A stretch of 64,000 nucleotides of DNA, taken from assembly GCF_000012985.1 (NCBI RefSeq), contig NC_007645.1, positions 1 through 64,000 of the forward strand. The letters are read 5' to 3'. The position numbers and the translations under genes were made by a program. This document shows positions 29,603 to 41,217 of the stretch, piece after piece. The notes under the pieces were generated by a model. The model was not told the DNA's origin. It did no database searches and was given only the letters and a program-made list of their open reading frames with translations. The DNA comes from Hahella chejuensis KCTC 2396 (GTDB lineage Bacteria; Pseudomonadota; Gammaproteobacteria; Pseudomonadales; Oleiphilaceae). Numbering within the stretch: position 1 is the first letter of the stretch; each line of letters begins with the position of its first letter.

Positions 29603-30559
29603 ATGAATATGCCTTGGCGAAGGAATGTATCCCCCCTTCCCGCGACAGGCGCGCTCAACCTGTTGCAACTCCCCGGCCAGCGAACCCTCGCCTATGGCGA
29701 GTGGGGCGACCCTGCCGGAGTTCCGGTTTTTTACGCTCACGGCGCCCCAGGCTCGCGTCTGGAAGGCGCGTTTTTCCATGATGCGGCGCAAGCCGCCGGG
29801 ATTCGTTGGATTGTCATTGATCGACCAGGAATGGGCGCTTCCTCCCTGGCGAACAACTACACCCTGTTGGATTATCCCAGAGACGTCAGCGCTGTCGCCG
29901 ACGCGCTGGGGATTGACCAGTTCGCAGTGTCGGGGTGGTCCAGCGGCGGCGCTTATGCGTTGACTTGCGCCTTCGAAATTCCCAAGCGCATCGCCTTTGT
30001 CGCGGTAATGGCCAGCTACACCAATTTTGGCGAAATGAGCGTCGCGAAAGATCTGTTATGGCGTAATGAACAGCGCGGCCCGAAGATTGCTGAAGTCAGT
30101 ACGGGATTGTTTCGCACTCTGTTGTCTCTGCTGAGACTCACAGAGCGCTACAGCCCCAAGCTGTATCTGAAATTTATTGAAAGCTCGAGCACGGAGCAGG
30201 ATCTGGCGCTGCTGCGCGACGCAGGCGTACTCGAACGCTTCATGAACAACCAGCGCGAGGCCTTCAATCAGGGAGTGCAAGGCGTTATGCTGGATTTGCT
30301 GGCGCAGTATCGGCATTGGGGGTTTTCGTTGTCAGAGATCCACCTGCCGACCCATATCTATCAGGGGGTGAAAGACCGTTTCGTCCCTTGGCGTTTCGCA
30401 CAGCATCTGGCGGATAACCTGCCGTTGGCGGATTTGCGCATGATCACGGACGCCGGCCATATGTTTCCGTTGGAGGCGGACTTTCAGCGTGAACTGATGT
30501 CCGCCATCCGGCGTTATCTAGCGCCGTCTGAGACTAGCGACGCCAGAAAGCAGGCGTAA
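29603..30559 (+). CDS. alpha/beta hydrolase
   Basis: A 318-residue soluble alpha/beta-hydrolase-fold enzyme. The oxyanion region is AHGAPGSR, the nucleophile elbow GWSSGG (Ser), the acid GVKDRFVPW (Asp) and the base TDAGHMFPLE (His), so the full catalytic triad is present. It lacks a signal peptide. The closest style is the proline iminopeptidase/haloperoxidase-like COG0596 group; substrate unknown. AGAGAGGTAAGG precedes ATG 29603. Its last 26 bases overlap the 3' end of the convergent trkH gene. Confidence 0.85.
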   Translation: MNMPWRRNVSPLPATGALNLLQLPGQRTLAYGEWGDPAGVPVFYAHGAPGSRLEGAFFHDAAQAAGIRWIVIDRPGMGASSLANNYTLLDYPRDVSAVADALGIDQFAVSGWSSGGAYALTCAFEIPKRIAFVAVMASYTNFGEMSVAKDLLWRNEQRGPKIAEVSTGLFRTLLSLLRLTERYSPKLYLKFIESSSTEQDLALLRDAGVLERFMNNQREAFNQGVQGVMLDLLAQYRHWGFSLSEIHLPTHIYQGVKDRFVPWRFAQHLADNLPLADLRMITDAGHMFPLEADFQRELMSAIRRYLAPSETSDARKQA

Positions 30560-31982
30560 ACAGTATCAGCAGCGTGAACACTTCAAGACGGCCCAGCAGC
30601 ATGGCGAAGCACAGTATCCATTTGGCGGGCTCGTTCAGCTCGCCGTAATGCAGCGCCACGCCGCCCAGGCCCGGACCCAGATTATTGATGCAGGCGCCCA
30701 CGGCGGACCAGGCGGTAACCTGATCCAGCCCGGTGGCGAGCAGGCCCATCAACATAAACACGAACATGAACATATAAACGGAGAAGAAGCCCCACACGGC
30801 CTCCAGCACCCGGTCAGGCACCGGTTTTCGCCCCAGCTTCACCTGAATCACGGCATTGGGATGCACGATACGCTTCACCTCGCGCATGCCTTGCTTAAAG
30901 ATCAACAGCACTCGGATAACTTTCATGCCGCCGCCAGTGGAGCCGGCGCAGCCGCCGATGAAAGCGACAACGAACAACAGGAATGGCAGCAGGTGCGGCC
31001 AATGGGCGAAGTCCGCGGTGGCGAAGCCTGTTGTGGTGGCGATGCTGACGACTTCAAATACGCCTCGAATAATGGCGGTAAAGGGGTCGTAAGTGCCGGT
31101 GCCGATTAATACGCCGACGGTAATGACTGAAACAGTTATCAGGATCAGTGAATAAAAAACAAACTCGGGATCTTTCAGGTACACCAGCACGGAGCGGCGG
31201 CGCCAGGCGAAAAAGTGCATGGCGAAGTTGATCCCGGCCAGGAACATGAAAATGATGCAGATGAACTCAATCAGCGGGCTGTTGAAGTAGCCAATGGAGG
31301 CGTCATGAGTGGAGAAGCCGCCGATCGCAATAGTGGCGAAGCTGTGTCCGATAGCGTCGAACGCATCCATGCCCGCCCACCAATACAGCAGTGCGCACAG
31401 CGCAGTGAGTGAGACATAGATATACCAAAGCGCTTTTGCGGTTTCGGTGATTCTGGGCGTGAGCTTGTTGTCCTTGACCGGACCCGGCGCTTCCGCCCGA
31501 TATAACTGCATGCCGCCGATACCCAGCATCGGCAGAATCGCCACCGCCAGCACGATAATTCCCATACCGCCCAGCCATTGCAATTGCTGGCGATACCAGA
31601 GGATGGACTTGGGCAAAACGTCGATGCCGGTCATCACCGTGGCGCCGGTGGTGGTCAGCCCGGAGACGGACTCGAAGATGGCGTCAACCAGACTCAGGTG
31701 GGGATGCTCGCTCAGATAAAGAGGAACCGCCCCACTCAGACTCAGCACCACCCAAAACAGCACCGTGACCACAAAGCCGTCGCGTATGCGTAGCTCACTG
31801 GTTTGGCGAAATACAGGCAGCCACACCATGAGACCCGTCAGAAAAATACCGCACATGGCGGTAAGGAAAGGCTGCATATGGCCGTCTTCGTAGATCAGCG
31901 ACACCACGATGGGAGGGATCATGGTGGTGCTGAACAACATCAGCAGGACGCCCAGAATTTTAGCTATCGCCGAATAATGCAT
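30534..31982 (-). CDS. trkH: potassium uptake protein TrkH (Trk system membrane subunit)
   Basis: TrkH forms the K+-conducting pore of the Trk system, gated by the NAD(H)/ATP-binding ring of TrkA. The 482 residues contain the four degenerate P-loop repeats, including SVSGLTTTGATVMTGID, TIAIGGFSTHDASIGYF, VSIATTTGFATADFAHWP and CINNLGPGLGGVA, and many membrane helices. It lies 33 bases downstream of trkA on the same strand, so they are very likely cotranscribed. Confidence 0.95.
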   Translation of the reverse strand: MHYSAIAKILGVLLMLFSTTMIPPIVVSLIYEDGHMQPFLTAMCGIFLTGLMVWLPVFRQTSELRIRDGFVVTVLFWVVLSLSGAVPLYLSEHPHLSLVDAIFESVSGLTTTGATVMTGIDVLPKSILWYRQQLQWLGGMGIIVLAVAILPMLGIGGMQLYRAEAPGPVKDNKLTPRITETAKALWYIYVSLTALCALLYWWAGMDAFDAIGHSFATIAIGGFSTHDASIGYFNSPLIEFICIIFMFLAGINFAMHFFAWRRRSVLVYLKDPEFVFYSLILITVSVITVGVLIGTGTYDPFTAIIRGVFEVVSIATTTGFATADFAHWPHLLPFLLFVVAFIGGCAGSTGGGMKVIRVLLIFKQGMREVKRIVHPNAVIQVKLGRKPVPDRVLEAVWGFFSVYMFMFVFMLMGLLATGLDQVTAWSAVGACINNLGPGLGGVALHYGELNEPAKWILCFAMLLGRLEVFTLLILFTPAFWRR

Positions 31983-32015
31983 TGATTTGTCGTACGCTTA
32001 TTTTTGGTAAATGCG

Positions 32016-33389
32016 TTAAAAGAATGCGAGTCCCACCTGGAACAGGCGCTCAACTTCGGCGATTCTGCGTTTATCCACCACGAACAGAATGACGTGATCA
32101 TCCGGTTGAATACGCAGGTGGTCGTGAGCGATCAATACCTCGCCCCGTCTTACGATGGCGCCGATGGTTGAGCCCGCCGGCAGTGAAATTTCATCCAATC
32201 GTTTGCCGACCACTTTGGAGGAGCGATGGTCGCCGTGGGCGATCGCCTCAATGGTTTCCGCCGCGCCACGTCGAAGTGAGTGTGCGCTCACTACGTCGCC
32301 TCTCCTTACATGTGTAAGCAAGCTGCCGATAGTGGTTTGCTGTGGTGAAATAGCGACATCAATTTCGCCGCCCTGAATCAGGTCGACGTAATCCGGGTTG
32401 TTGATCAGGGTCATCACCTTGCGCACACCGAGTCGCTTGGCCAGCATGGAGGCCATGATGTTGGCTTCGTCATCGTTGGTGACGGCGCAGAAAACGTCAG
32501 TGTCTTCGATGTTTTCTTCCAGCAACAGTTCTTTGTAGGCCGCGTTGCCATGCAAAACGATCGTCTTGTTCAGCTCTTCGGAGAGCTGGATGCAGCGATT
32601 TTGGTTATGTTCGATCAGTTTAACCTGATAGCGTCCTTCCAGGGTTTCCGCCAGTCGCGCTCCAATGTTGCCGCCGCCCGCGATCATGATGCGACGATAA
32701 GGCTTTTCCAGAGGCTGCAGCTCGCTCATGACCTTGCGGATGTTATCCCGGGCGGCGATGAAGAATACTTCGTCGTCTTCTTCAATGACTGTGTCGCCTT
32801 GAGGGATAATCGCCCTGTCCTTGCGGTAAATAGCCGCGACGCGGGTATCAATATGCGGCAAATGCTGACGCAGGTAGGCGAGTTCGTGGCCGATCAACGG
32901 GCCGCCTTTGGTGGCCTTGATGCCGACCAAACGCACCAGCCCCTTGGAGAAATCCAGCACCTGCAAGGCGCCGGGGTTTTCAATCAGGCGGGTGATGTGC
33001 TCGGTAACTACCTGTTCAGGGCTGATAATCACGTCAATGGGAAAAGCTTCGGTATTGAACAGGCCTTTCTTGGTGAGGTAAGCGGAGGTGCGCACCCGGC
33101 TGATTTTGGTGGGGGTCTTGAACAGCGTAAAGGCGACCTGACAGGCCACCATATTGACTTCATCGCTGTTGGTGACGGCGATTAGCATATCCGCGTCGTC
33201 CGCCCCCGCCTGTTTCAGAATGTTGGGATAGGAAGCCTGTCCCTGCACGGTGCGGATATCCAGCCGGTCCTGCAATGAGCGCAGGCGCTGGGGATTGGAG
33301 TCCACCACAGTGATGTCATTCGCCTCGCTGGCCAGGTTTTCCGCGAGGGTTCCCCCAACTTGGCCGGCGCCAAGAATTATGATTTTCAT
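32016..33389 (-). CDS. trkA: Trk system potassium transport regulatory protein TrkA
   Basis: TrkA is the cytoplasmic nucleotide-binding regulator of TrkH/TrkG. The 457 residues consist of two RCK modules: [20 protein letters not shown] (first Rossmann GxGxxG) with [10 protein letters not shown], and [18 protein letters not shown] (second Rossmann), each with a C-terminal TrkA_C domain. An upstream extension to 33458 is not conserved, so ATG 33389 is preferred; it lies one base from the rsmB stop, giving translational coupling. Order def-fmt-rsmB-trkA matches Pseudomonas; trkH follows here. Confidence 0.95.
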   Translation of the reverse strand: MKIIILGAGQVGGTLAENLASEANDITVVDSNPQRLRSLQDRLDIRTVQGQASYPNILKQAGADDADMLIAVTNSDEVNMVACQVAFTLFKTPTKISRVRTSAYLTKKGLFNTEAFPIDVIISPEQVVTEHITRLIENPGALQVLDFSKGLVRLVGIKATKGGPLIGHELAYLRQHLPHIDTRVAAIYRKDRAIIPQGDTVIEEDDEVFFIAARDNIRKVMSELQPLEKPYRRIMIAGGGNIGARLAETLEGRYQVKLIEHNQNRCIQLSEELNKTIVLHGNAAYKELLLEENIEDTDVFCAVTNDDEANIMASMLAKRLGVRKVMTLINNPDYVDLIQGGEIDVAISPQQTTIGSLLTHVRRGDVVSAHSLRRGAAETIEAIAHGDHRSSKVVGKRLDEISLPAGSTIGAIVRRGEVLIAHDHLRIQPDDHVILFVVDKRRIAEVERLFQVGLAFF

Positions 33390-33390
33390 G

Positions 33391-34734
33391 CTAAGCGTCC
33401 ACAGCTGAGACTTTCGGTGTTGGTTGTTTCCGCAATCTGGCGTAGAAAAAGCCGTCATGGCCGCCGGTCACCGGCAAAAGCTGCACTCCGAAAGGCGACT
33501 GAATTCCATATTTCCCTTCAATCGGTATGACCTCCGCGTCCGTGGCGTCGGCGATAAAGCGTTCAATTATATGCTCATTCTCTTCTTTAAGAATAGAACA
33601 GGTCGCATAGACTAATAGACCCTCAGGCTTCAGGGTAGTCCATAAAGTTCGCAGCAGCTTCAGTTGCAGCTCTGCGAGCTGGGGAATATCTTCGCTGCGG
33701 CGCAGCAGCTTGATATCGGGGTGACGACGTATTACACCCGTCGCACTACATGGTGCGTCGAGCAAAATGCGGTCGAATGGCGTCCCGTCCCACCACTGCT
33801 GCAGGTCGCCGATATCCGCCGTGCGCACATCCGCCTCCAGTTGCAGACGCTGTAGCGTGTCACGGGTGCGAAGCTGGCGCTCTGGGTCTACATCCACGGC
33901 GGTTACGGAGATAGTTGGGGTTCGTTCAAGTAACGCCGCTGTTTTGCCGCCTGGCGCGCAACAAGCGTCAAGCACCCGTTCGTTGGGCTGAGGGTCCACG
34001 AGACTGGCGCTAAGCTGCGCGGCTTCATCCTGAACGGAACACAAACCGGCGTCGAAAAATCCCGGCAGACGGCTTACATCTACGGCGTGCTCACACTGGA
34101 CTCCGGTTTCCGCCCATTCGCAGGAATGTGCGCCCACCTCCACTTCGCGTAATTGATTCAGGTAGTCTTCCCGCTGAACTTTCTGCAAATTGACGCGTAG
34201 CGTTAGCGGGGCCTGGGCGTTGCTGGCGGCAAGCAACTCGTCAAGCTGGTGCGGATAAGCGGCGGACAATTTGTCCAGTAACCAGCGCGGCATTGCATAG
34301 CGGAGGCTTGGATCCGCTTCGCTGCGCGCCAGCAGTTCGTCCTTGCGGCGTTGAAAGCTGCGCAGTACGCCGTTGACCAGCTTGGTGGCCCAAAGCTTAT
34401 TGAGTTCCTTGGTGACGTTAACGGTTTCATTGATGCTGACGTGGGCGGGTTTATCCATGAACGCCAGTTGATGAAGGCCGCTGAGCAGGAGGAAATGAAT
34501 ATCCCGCTCTTTGGCCTTGATGGGCTGACGTAATAACTGGCCCAGCCAATGCTCCAAGGTCAGATAATGTCGGCATGCACCGTAACATAGCGCCTGCAGA
34601 AAACTGCGGTCATTTTCTTCGACCTGTTCCAGAGCCGGCGCCATCGCGGTGGTCAGAGAGCGTCCTTCTTCCGCCACCGCGCGCAGCGTTTTGGCGGCTG
34701 CGGCGCGAGCGCTGAGAGTTTTGCGTCGTTTCAT
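33391..34734 (-). CDS. rsmB: 16S rRNA (cytosine(967)-C(5))-methyltransferase RsmB
   Basis: RsmB (Sun/Fmu) methylates C967 of 16S rRNA using S-adenosylmethionine. The 447 residues have an N-terminal NusB-like RNA-binding domain and a C-terminal Rossmann methyltransferase with [17 protein letters not shown] (SAM site), [19 protein letters not shown] (with one catalytic Cys) and [12 protein letters not shown] (second Cys). It lies one base after fmt and one base before trkA. Confidence 0.95.
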   Translation of the reverse strand: MKRRKTLSARAAAAKTLRAVAEEGRSLTTAMAPALEQVEENDRSFLQALCYGACRHYLTLEHWLGQLLRQPIKAKERDIHFLLLSGLHQLAFMDKPAHVSINETVNVTKELNKLWATKLVNGVLRSFQRRKDELLARSEADPSLRYAMPRWLLDKLSAAYPHQLDELLAASNAQAPLTLRVNLQKVQREDYLNQLREVEVGAHSCEWAETGVQCEHAVDVSRLPGFFDAGLCSVQDEAAQLSASLVDPQPNERVLDACCAPGGKTAALLERTPTISVTAVDVDPERQLRTRDTLQRLQLEADVRTADIGDLQQWWDGTPFDRILLDAPCSATGVIRRHPDIKLLRRSEDIPQLAELQLKLLRTLWTTLKPEGLLVYATCSILKEENEHIIERFIADATDAEVIPIEGKYGIQSPFGVQLLPVTGGHDGFFYARLRKQPTPKVSAVDA

Positions 34735-34735
34735 A

Positions 34736-35692
34736 TCAGCTGGTTATCTCCAGGACCTGACCCAATTGCATCAGGGGCTTGCCGCCGTTGATCAGATCCT
34801 TGCAACTGATAGGCTTGCCGCCGGGCAATTGCAGACTGGTGATGGACAGTACGCCTTCGCCGCAAGCGACTTTGACCGCTTCCGCCGAACGTTCGAGAAT
34901 TGTCCCCGGCTTCGCTTTGCTCATATCGGCGGACGCGCTGGCCGCCCAAATGCGGATAGTCTGTCCGTTGTCTTCGGTGAAACACACCGGCCAGGGATTG
35001 AACGCTGCGATTTTGCGTTGAATCAGCGACGCCGGCTCGGACCAGTCGATACGGGCTTCCTCTTTCTGCAGTTTGTGGGCGTAGGTGGCCAGATCGTCTT
35101 GTTGTCTCTCGGCCTGTAATTTGTCTTCCTGCAACAACGCCAGTGCTTTCACAATGGCCTCTCCGCCCATTTGGGCCAGGCGATCATGCAGTGTGCGGCC
35201 AGTGTCGTCCGCAGAGATAGGAGTGACGGTCTTTAGCAGCATGGGGCCTGTGTCCAGTCCCGCCTCCATCTGCATGATGGTGATGCCGGACTCTTGATCT
35301 CCCGCGATAATCGCCCGCTGAATTGGCGCCGCGCCGCGCCAGCGCGGCAACAGTGAGGCATGAATATTGAGGCAGCCGCGCTTGGGGGCGTCCAGCACCG
35401 CTTGAGGCAGGATGATTCCATAGGCGGCCACCACCATCACATCCGCTTCATAATCGCGCAGTTGCTGCCGGTCTTCTTCGTTTTTGAAGTTCAGTGGCTG
35501 TTCCACCGGGATAGTGTGTTTTAGCGCAAGCTGTTTCACAGGGCCAGGGAGAAGCTTGTTGCCACGCCCGGCGGGACGGTCAGGTTGAGTGTATACAGCG
35601 ACGATCTGATAATTGGCGTCCAGTAACGCTTGCAGTGCTGAAGCTGCAAAGTCCGGGGTGCCGGCGAAAATGACTTTCAGGGGTGATGACAT
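34736..35692 (-). CDS. fmt: methionyl-tRNA formyltransferase
   Basis: Fmt formylates initiator Met-tRNA with 10-formyltetrahydrofolate. The 318 residues start KVIFAGTPDFAASALQALL, contain the folate/catalytic region LLPRWRGAAPIQRAIIAGD (with NIHASLLPRW before it), and a C-terminal tRNA-binding domain. It follows def after a 68-base gap holding a terminator-like hairpin, and is coupled to rsmB downstream. Confidence 0.96.
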   Translation of the reverse strand: MSSPLKVIFAGTPDFAASALQALLDANYQIVAVYTQPDRPAGRGNKLLPGPVKQLALKHTIPVEQPLNFKNEEDRQQLRDYEADVMVVAAYGIILPQAVLDAPKRGCLNIHASLLPRWRGAAPIQRAIIAGDQESGITIMQMEAGLDTGPMLLKTVTPISADDTGRTLHDRLAQMGGEAIVKALALLQEDKLQAERQQDDLATYAHKLQKEEARIDWSEPASLIQRKIAAFNPWPVCFTEDNGQTIRIWAASASADMSKAKPGTILERSAEAVKVACGEGVLSITSLQLPGGKPISCKDLINGGKPLMQLGQVLEITS

Positions 35693-35705
35693 GAAGTTTC
35701 AGGCC

Positions 35706-35736
35706 TTAAAAACAAAAACCGCCTGGGTGGGCGGTT
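35706..35736 (-). terminator. intrinsic terminator/attenuator between def and fmt
   Basis: On the - strand AACCGCC and GGCGGTT form a seven-base stem around CCACCCA or a similar loop, followed by TTTTTGTTTTT. It lies after def and before fmt, so it should limit readthrough from def; fmt may have its own promoter or depend on partial readthrough. Confidence 0.75.
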
Positions 35737-35760
35737 AATAAATCTTTCGGAAATGTGGAC

Positions 35761-36267
35761 TTATGCGCGCATTTTATGCTGCTTTTCCAGTTTCTTCCGG
35801 ATTCGAGTCCGTTTAACATTACTCAGGTAGTCGACGTACAGTTTGCCATTGAGATGATCAACCTCATGCTGGAGGCATACCGCGAGCAGGCCGCGGGCTT
35901 CCATCTCGTAGGATTCGCCGTTACGATCCTGGGCTCTGATCTTGACGTGGGGAATCCGTGTGACCGACTCGTAGAAACCCGGGACGGACAAACATCCCTC
36001 CTGCATTTCTTCGGGGTCGCCGTCCAATACTTCGATGTCGGGGTTGATAAACACCATAGGCTCGGATTTGTCCTCGGATACATCAATTACTACGATGCGT
36101 TTGTGGACATCTACCTGGGTGGCGGCCAACCCGATTCCGGGGGCCTCATACATGGTCTCAAACATGTCGTCGATTAACTGGCCCAAAGCCGCGTCAAAGG
36201 TTTGCACTGGCTTGGCTACTGTACGCAGCCTAGGGTCAGGAAATTCAAGAATTTGGAGCTTACTCAT
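35761..36267 (-). CDS. def: peptide deformylase
   Basis: Def removes the N-terminal formyl group from nascent proteins, the counterpart of Fmt. The 168 residues show the three family motifs: [17 protein letters not shown] (metal-binding Cys) and QHEVDHLNG (metal-binding HExxH). It leads the def-fmt-rsmB-trkA-trkH group and is divergent from the LysM gene. Confidence 0.97.
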   Translation of the reverse strand: MSKLQILEFPDPRLRTVAKPVQTFDAALGQLIDDMFETMYEAPGIGLAATQVDVHKRIVVIDVSEDKSEPMVFINPDIEVLDGDPEEMQEGCLSVPGFYESVTRIPHVKIRAQDRNGESYEMEARGLLAVCLQHEVDHLNGKLYVDYLSNVKRTRIRKKLEKQHKMRA

Positions 36268-36430
36268 AATTAAATTTGTGAAAAAATTTCCATTACAGAT
36301 TGGATAACGCCTGCTAGTATTATCTATTAGTGTAAGAATGAGTACAAACTAGACAAAATTGAATAGGCTAATCGTCATTATAGCCTGATTTCATCCCAAA
36401 CTGCCCGGTTATGACCTAAGGGAATGTATC

Positions 36431-37459
36431 ATGAGGAAACTGCTGTCCTTTGTGTTCGTAGTGATGCTAACGTTGAGCCAGTTTGCGCTGGCCGCGCCTG
36501 AGCTACGCGACGACCATCCAGATCGCTACACTGTCGTCAAAGGTGATACTTTGTGGGATATATCTTCGCGCTTTTTGCGGAATCCCTGGTATTGGCCGGA
36601 GATCTGGTATGTTAATCCACAAATAGAAAACCCCCATTTGATTTTCCCCGGCGATGTGCTGGCCTTGGTGTATATCGACGGCAGACCCCATGTCACCATC
36701 GCCCAGCGCGGCGATATCGGGCGTACGGTGAAGCTGTCTCCGAAAAAGCGCATTACGCCGCTGGAAAGCGCCATTCCCGCTATTCCGCTTGAAGCTATCT
36801 ATCCGTTTCTTACTGACAGCCGTGTTGTAACGGAAGAGGAATTGAATCAGGCTCCCTATGTGTTGCTCGGCAAAAAAGGTAATTTGATTGTTGGTGCGGG
36901 AGATCAAGTTTACGCCCGAGGCGATGCTGTGCTGGAAGCGTCCTATGGCATTTATCGTCGAGATGATGTCTATGTCGATCCTGACACCAAAGAATTCTTG
37001 GGTATTCAAGCCAGATCTATCGCAGTGGGTAAAATCATTGCGCAAGAAGATGATGTGCAGACGGTACAGATTCGCCGTTCAAATGAAGAAATCCGTCAAG
37101 GCGACCGCTTGCTGCAAGAGGAAGATCGTGAAATTAATTCCACTTTCTATCCCAGCAACCCTGAGGGCGATATCCATGGCAAGATGATTTCGGTCATTGA
37201 TGGAGTGAGTCAGATTGGTCAGTACGATGTGGTGGTCATCAACCGTGGCGAACGCGAAGGTTTGAAAGTTGGCAACGTGTTGGCTGTCTACAAAGCCGGT
37301 GAGCAAGTTCGTGACCCTTACACCAAGGAAATACTTTTGTTGCCGTCTGATCGAGCTGGTTTGCTGATGGTGTTCCGCACTTTTGAAAAAGTCAGTTATG
37401 GACTGATCTTAAAAGCCGAGCGTCCGCTTGCTATAATGGACGAAGTACGTAATCCATAA
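36431..37459 (+). CDS. LysM-domain exported protein
   Basis: A 342-residue secreted protein with a signal peptide (LLSFVFVVMLTLSQFALAAPE, cut after about residue 22). Residues about 34-85 are a LysM peptidoglycan-binding domain: RYTVVKGDTLWDISSRFLRNP, then WYWPEIWYVNPQIENPHLIFPGD. The rest is a family-specific domain of unknown function. In Pseudomonas a homologue (PA0020-like) sits between def and dprA, the same place as here. It probably acts in the periplasm in cell-wall or envelope maintenance. Confidence 0.9.
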   Translation: MRKLLSFVFVVMLTLSQFALAAPELRDDHPDRYTVVKGDTLWDISSRFLRNPWYWPEIWYVNPQIENPHLIFPGDVLALVYIDGRPHVTIAQRGDIGRTVKLSPKKRITPLESAIPAIPLEAIYPFLTDSRVVTEEELNQAPYVLLGKKGNLIVGAGDQVYARGDAVLEASYGIYRRDDVYVDPDTKEFLGIQARSIAVGKIIAQEDDVQTVQIRRSNEEIRQGDRLLQEEDREINSTFYPSNPEGDIHGKMISVIDGVSQIGQYDVVVINRGEREGLKVGNVLAVYKAGEQVRDPYTKEILLLPSDRAGLLMVFRTFEKVSYGLILKAERPLAIMDEVRNP

Positions 37460-37471
37460 TATGTTAATGCT

Positions 37472-37500
37472 CTGAGACGCCGCGTGCTGTGGCGTCTCAG
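37472..37500. repeat. perfect hairpin between the LysM gene and dprA
   Basis: CTGAGACGCC (37472-37481) pairs perfectly with GGCGTCTCAG (37491-37500) around a nine-base loop. No T-run follows (CCGATCAAGG). It lies just upstream of the dprA ribosome-binding site and may act as a weak terminator or limit dprA translation. Confidence 0.5.
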
Positions 37501-37518
37501 CCGATCAAGGATGATCCA

Positions 37519-38688
37519 ATGTCTACTCTGACTCCTATTGTCTGGTTAAATCTCACCACTATTCCTTCTTTGGGCGATAGTCGCCTTGCCCTGCTTGCGC
37601 AACATTTTGAAGAGTCGTCACAGATCGACGATTTTCAATTAGGCGTCTCCTCCAGCCTGTCATTTTCCTCTGAGCTGTGGCGCGCCATAGAGAAGGTGAT
37701 TGCACACGGCGATCGCCCTGTTAACGCACAGGCGGCGAATGCTTTGAGGTGGAGCGAACAGCCAGGGAATCGTCTGTTTTTGTTGCCTGACGCTGACTAC
37801 CCCAGTCTGCTACGCCTGCTGCCTGACCCTCCCGCCGTGCTCTATGCCCGTGGCCGTCATGAATTGATACATCAGCCGCAGATCGCCATGGTGGGGTCGC
37901 GTAATCCAAGTGTGCACGGGCAGGAAACAGCACGCCAGTTCGCCCGTTCCCTGGGGGAAAGCGGCTTTACTATCACCAGTGGTCTGGCGGCGGGTATAGA
38001 TGGCTCTGCTCATGCGGGCGCGTTGGGAACACTGGGGGCGACAATTGGTGTGCTGGGGTCTGGCTTGAATGTCATTTATCCCGCCAAGCACCGTGATCTT
38101 GCCCAAAAAATGATGGAAAGCGGTTTGCTGGTTAGCGAGTTTCCACCGGATACTCAGCCCAGATCGCAGCATTTCCCCAAGCGGAATCGCATTATCAGCG
38201 GCTTATCGCTGGGAACGCTGGTGGTGGAGGCCAGTTTACGCAGCGGTTCTTTGATTACGGCGCGCAATGCTCTGGAGCAACATAGAGAAGTCTTCGCTAT
38301 TCCCGGCTCTATCCATAATCCTCAGGCGCGCGGTTGTCATCACCTGATCAAGCAGGGAGCGAAGCTGGTGGAGTGCACAGACGATATCCTCGCTGAATTG
38401 CCTGCATTGATGGGGCTATACCGCTCTCTTAATGAACCATGGACCACTGTGTTCGCTGCGGAAGAATTCCCAGGCCAGCAGAGCCAGCCTGAGCCGGCGT
38501 CACTGCGTCCACTGTCTGAACAGGCGGAAGCGGTGCTTAAGGGGATGGGTTACGATTGTACGCCGCCGGACGCGTTGGTGGAGCGAACTGGCCTGTCTAT
38601 TGCGGAGATCAGAAGCGTGTTAATTGAGCTGGAGCTGGAAGGCTGGGTGCAGGAAGTGGCGGGAGGCTTCATTCGCAACGCCCGCTAG
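37519..38688 (+). CDS. dprA: DNA-processing protein DprA
   Basis: DprA (Smf) binds single-stranded DNA and loads RecA during natural transformation; it is also kept in many non-transforming bacteria. The 389 residues have an N-terminal SAM-like region, the Rossmann core with MVGSRNPSVHGQETARQFARS, SGLAAGIDGSAHAGAL, GSGLNVIYPAKH, FPKRNRIISGLSLGTLVVEA and GSLITARNALEQHREVFAIPG, and a C-terminal winged helix. ATG 37519 has AAGGA about seven bases upstream; an in-frame upstream GTG (37489) has none. tsaC follows after about 90 bases. Confidence 0.95.
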   Translation: MSTLTPIVWLNLTTIPSLGDSRLALLAQHFEESSQIDDFQLGVSSSLSFSSELWRAIEKVIAHGDRPVNAQAANALRWSEQPGNRLFLLPDADYPSLLRLLPDPPAVLYARGRHELIHQPQIAMVGSRNPSVHGQETARQFARSLGESGFTITSGLAAGIDGSAHAGALGTLGATIGVLGSGLNVIYPAKHRDLAQKMMESGLLVSEFPPDTQPRSQHFPKRNRIISGLSLGTLVVEASLRSGSLITARNALEQHREVFAIPGSIHNPQARGCHHLIKQGAKLVECTDDILAELPALMGLYRSLNEPWTTVFAAEEFPGQQSQPEPASLRPLSEQAEAVLKGMGYDCTPPDALVERTGLSIAEIRSVLIELELEGWVQEVAGGFIRNAR

Positions 38689-38776
38689 CTATCCATCCCT
38701 CCAGGCGCCCTTAGAGCTTGCCCCCACGGTCGCCTTCGGTTACTTTGCGCGAGATTGGTATCTGGAGGGGCAAAAC

Positions 38777-40247
<1,471 letters not shown>

Positions 40248-40295
40248 TCCCGCAACGCCAAAACCCATATCAGCGCAAGCAAAGGCAGGTATAGC

Positions 40296-41108
40296 ATGGA
40301 TATGTACGCAGTGGTCGGCAATCCGGTCAGCCATAGCAAGTCCCCTAAAATTCACGGCATGTTCGCGCAGCAGACCGGTGAGAGCCTTGAATACACAGCG
40401 ATTCAGGCCCCACTGGACGGTTTCAGGGAAACCGTGGAGTCGTTTTTTATCGGCGGCGGCAAGGGCTTGAACGTTACTGTGCCCTTCAAGGAGCAAGCCT
40501 GGAACATTGTCAGTGAGCGCTCGCATCGAGCGGAGCTTGCCGGCGCCGTCAATACCTTGTTGCAACGGGACGGACGTTTGTTCGGCGACAATACCGACGG
40601 CGAAGGCCTGGTCCGCGATATCTGCGTCAATCAGGGCGTGGCGTTAAGCGGTAAGAAGATTCTTCTGGTCGGCGCCGGCGGGGCGGTAAAAGGCGTCATG
40701 GCGCCGCTGTTGGATGAAGGTCCCGCCTCTATTGTGGTCGCCAACCGTACGGTTTCCAAAGCGGAGGATCTGGCTCGCATCTTTGGCCGCAATGGCGTTG
40801 TCTGCGCCAGGGCGTTCGCAGACCTGGAAGGTCCTTTCGATGTGATTATTAACGGAACTTCCGCCAGCCTGGCGGGGGATATTCCGCCTCTGCCGGATGC
40901 CGTCATCGCGTCACATACCTTTACCTACGACATGATGTACAGCTTGCGCGACACCGCATTCGTAGCCTGGGCCAAAGCGCGTGGCGCGGCACACTGCTGC
41001 GACGGGCTCGGCATGTTGGTGGAGCAGGCGGCGGCGGCCTTTTACCTGTGGCGCGGCGTGCGTCCGGATACGGCGCCGGTGCTGGCGGGGTTAAGGCAGG
41101 GAGATTAG
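40296..41108 (+). CDS. aroE: shikimate dehydrogenase (NADP+)
   Basis: AroE reduces 3-dehydroshikimate to shikimate in aromatic amino-acid synthesis. The 270 residues contain the substrate site NPVSHSKSPKIH, the catalytic lysine in NVTVPFKEQAW, NTDGEGLVRD, the nucleotide-binding GAGGAVKGVMAPLL with NRTVSKAEDLA, and QAAAAFYLWRG near the C-terminus. It ends a tsaC-hemF-aroE run; motA begins about 110 bases later. Confidence 0.97.
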   Translation: MDMYAVVGNPVSHSKSPKIHGMFAQQTGESLEYTAIQAPLDGFRETVESFFIGGGKGLNVTVPFKEQAWNIVSERSHRAELAGAVNTLLQRDGRLFGDNTDGEGLVRDICVNQGVALSGKKILLVGAGGAVKGVMAPLLDEGPASIVVANRTVSKAEDLARIFGRNGVVCARAFADLEGPFDVIINGTSASLAGDIPPLPDAVIASHTFTYDMMYSLRDTAFVAWAKARGAAHCCDGLGMLVEQAAAAFYLWRGVRPDTAPVLAGLRQGD

Positions 41109-41217
41109 CGCCGCCGCCAACTTTGACTATGCTTAAGCTAATGATTTTAGGCGCTTAGATCCGCTTTAGACGATTCTGAGCCAGTCACTTGAGCATCGTG
41201 AAGTATGGACGGTCAAC

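Noticed and set aside
37472-37500. Perfect hairpin before dprA as an intrinsic terminator
   Set aside because: No T-run follows the stem, so I list it only as an inverted repeat.
37489-37518. Longer start for dprA at GTG 37489
   Set aside because: No ribosome site precedes it and it overlaps the hairpin; ATG 37519 has AAGGA at the right distance.
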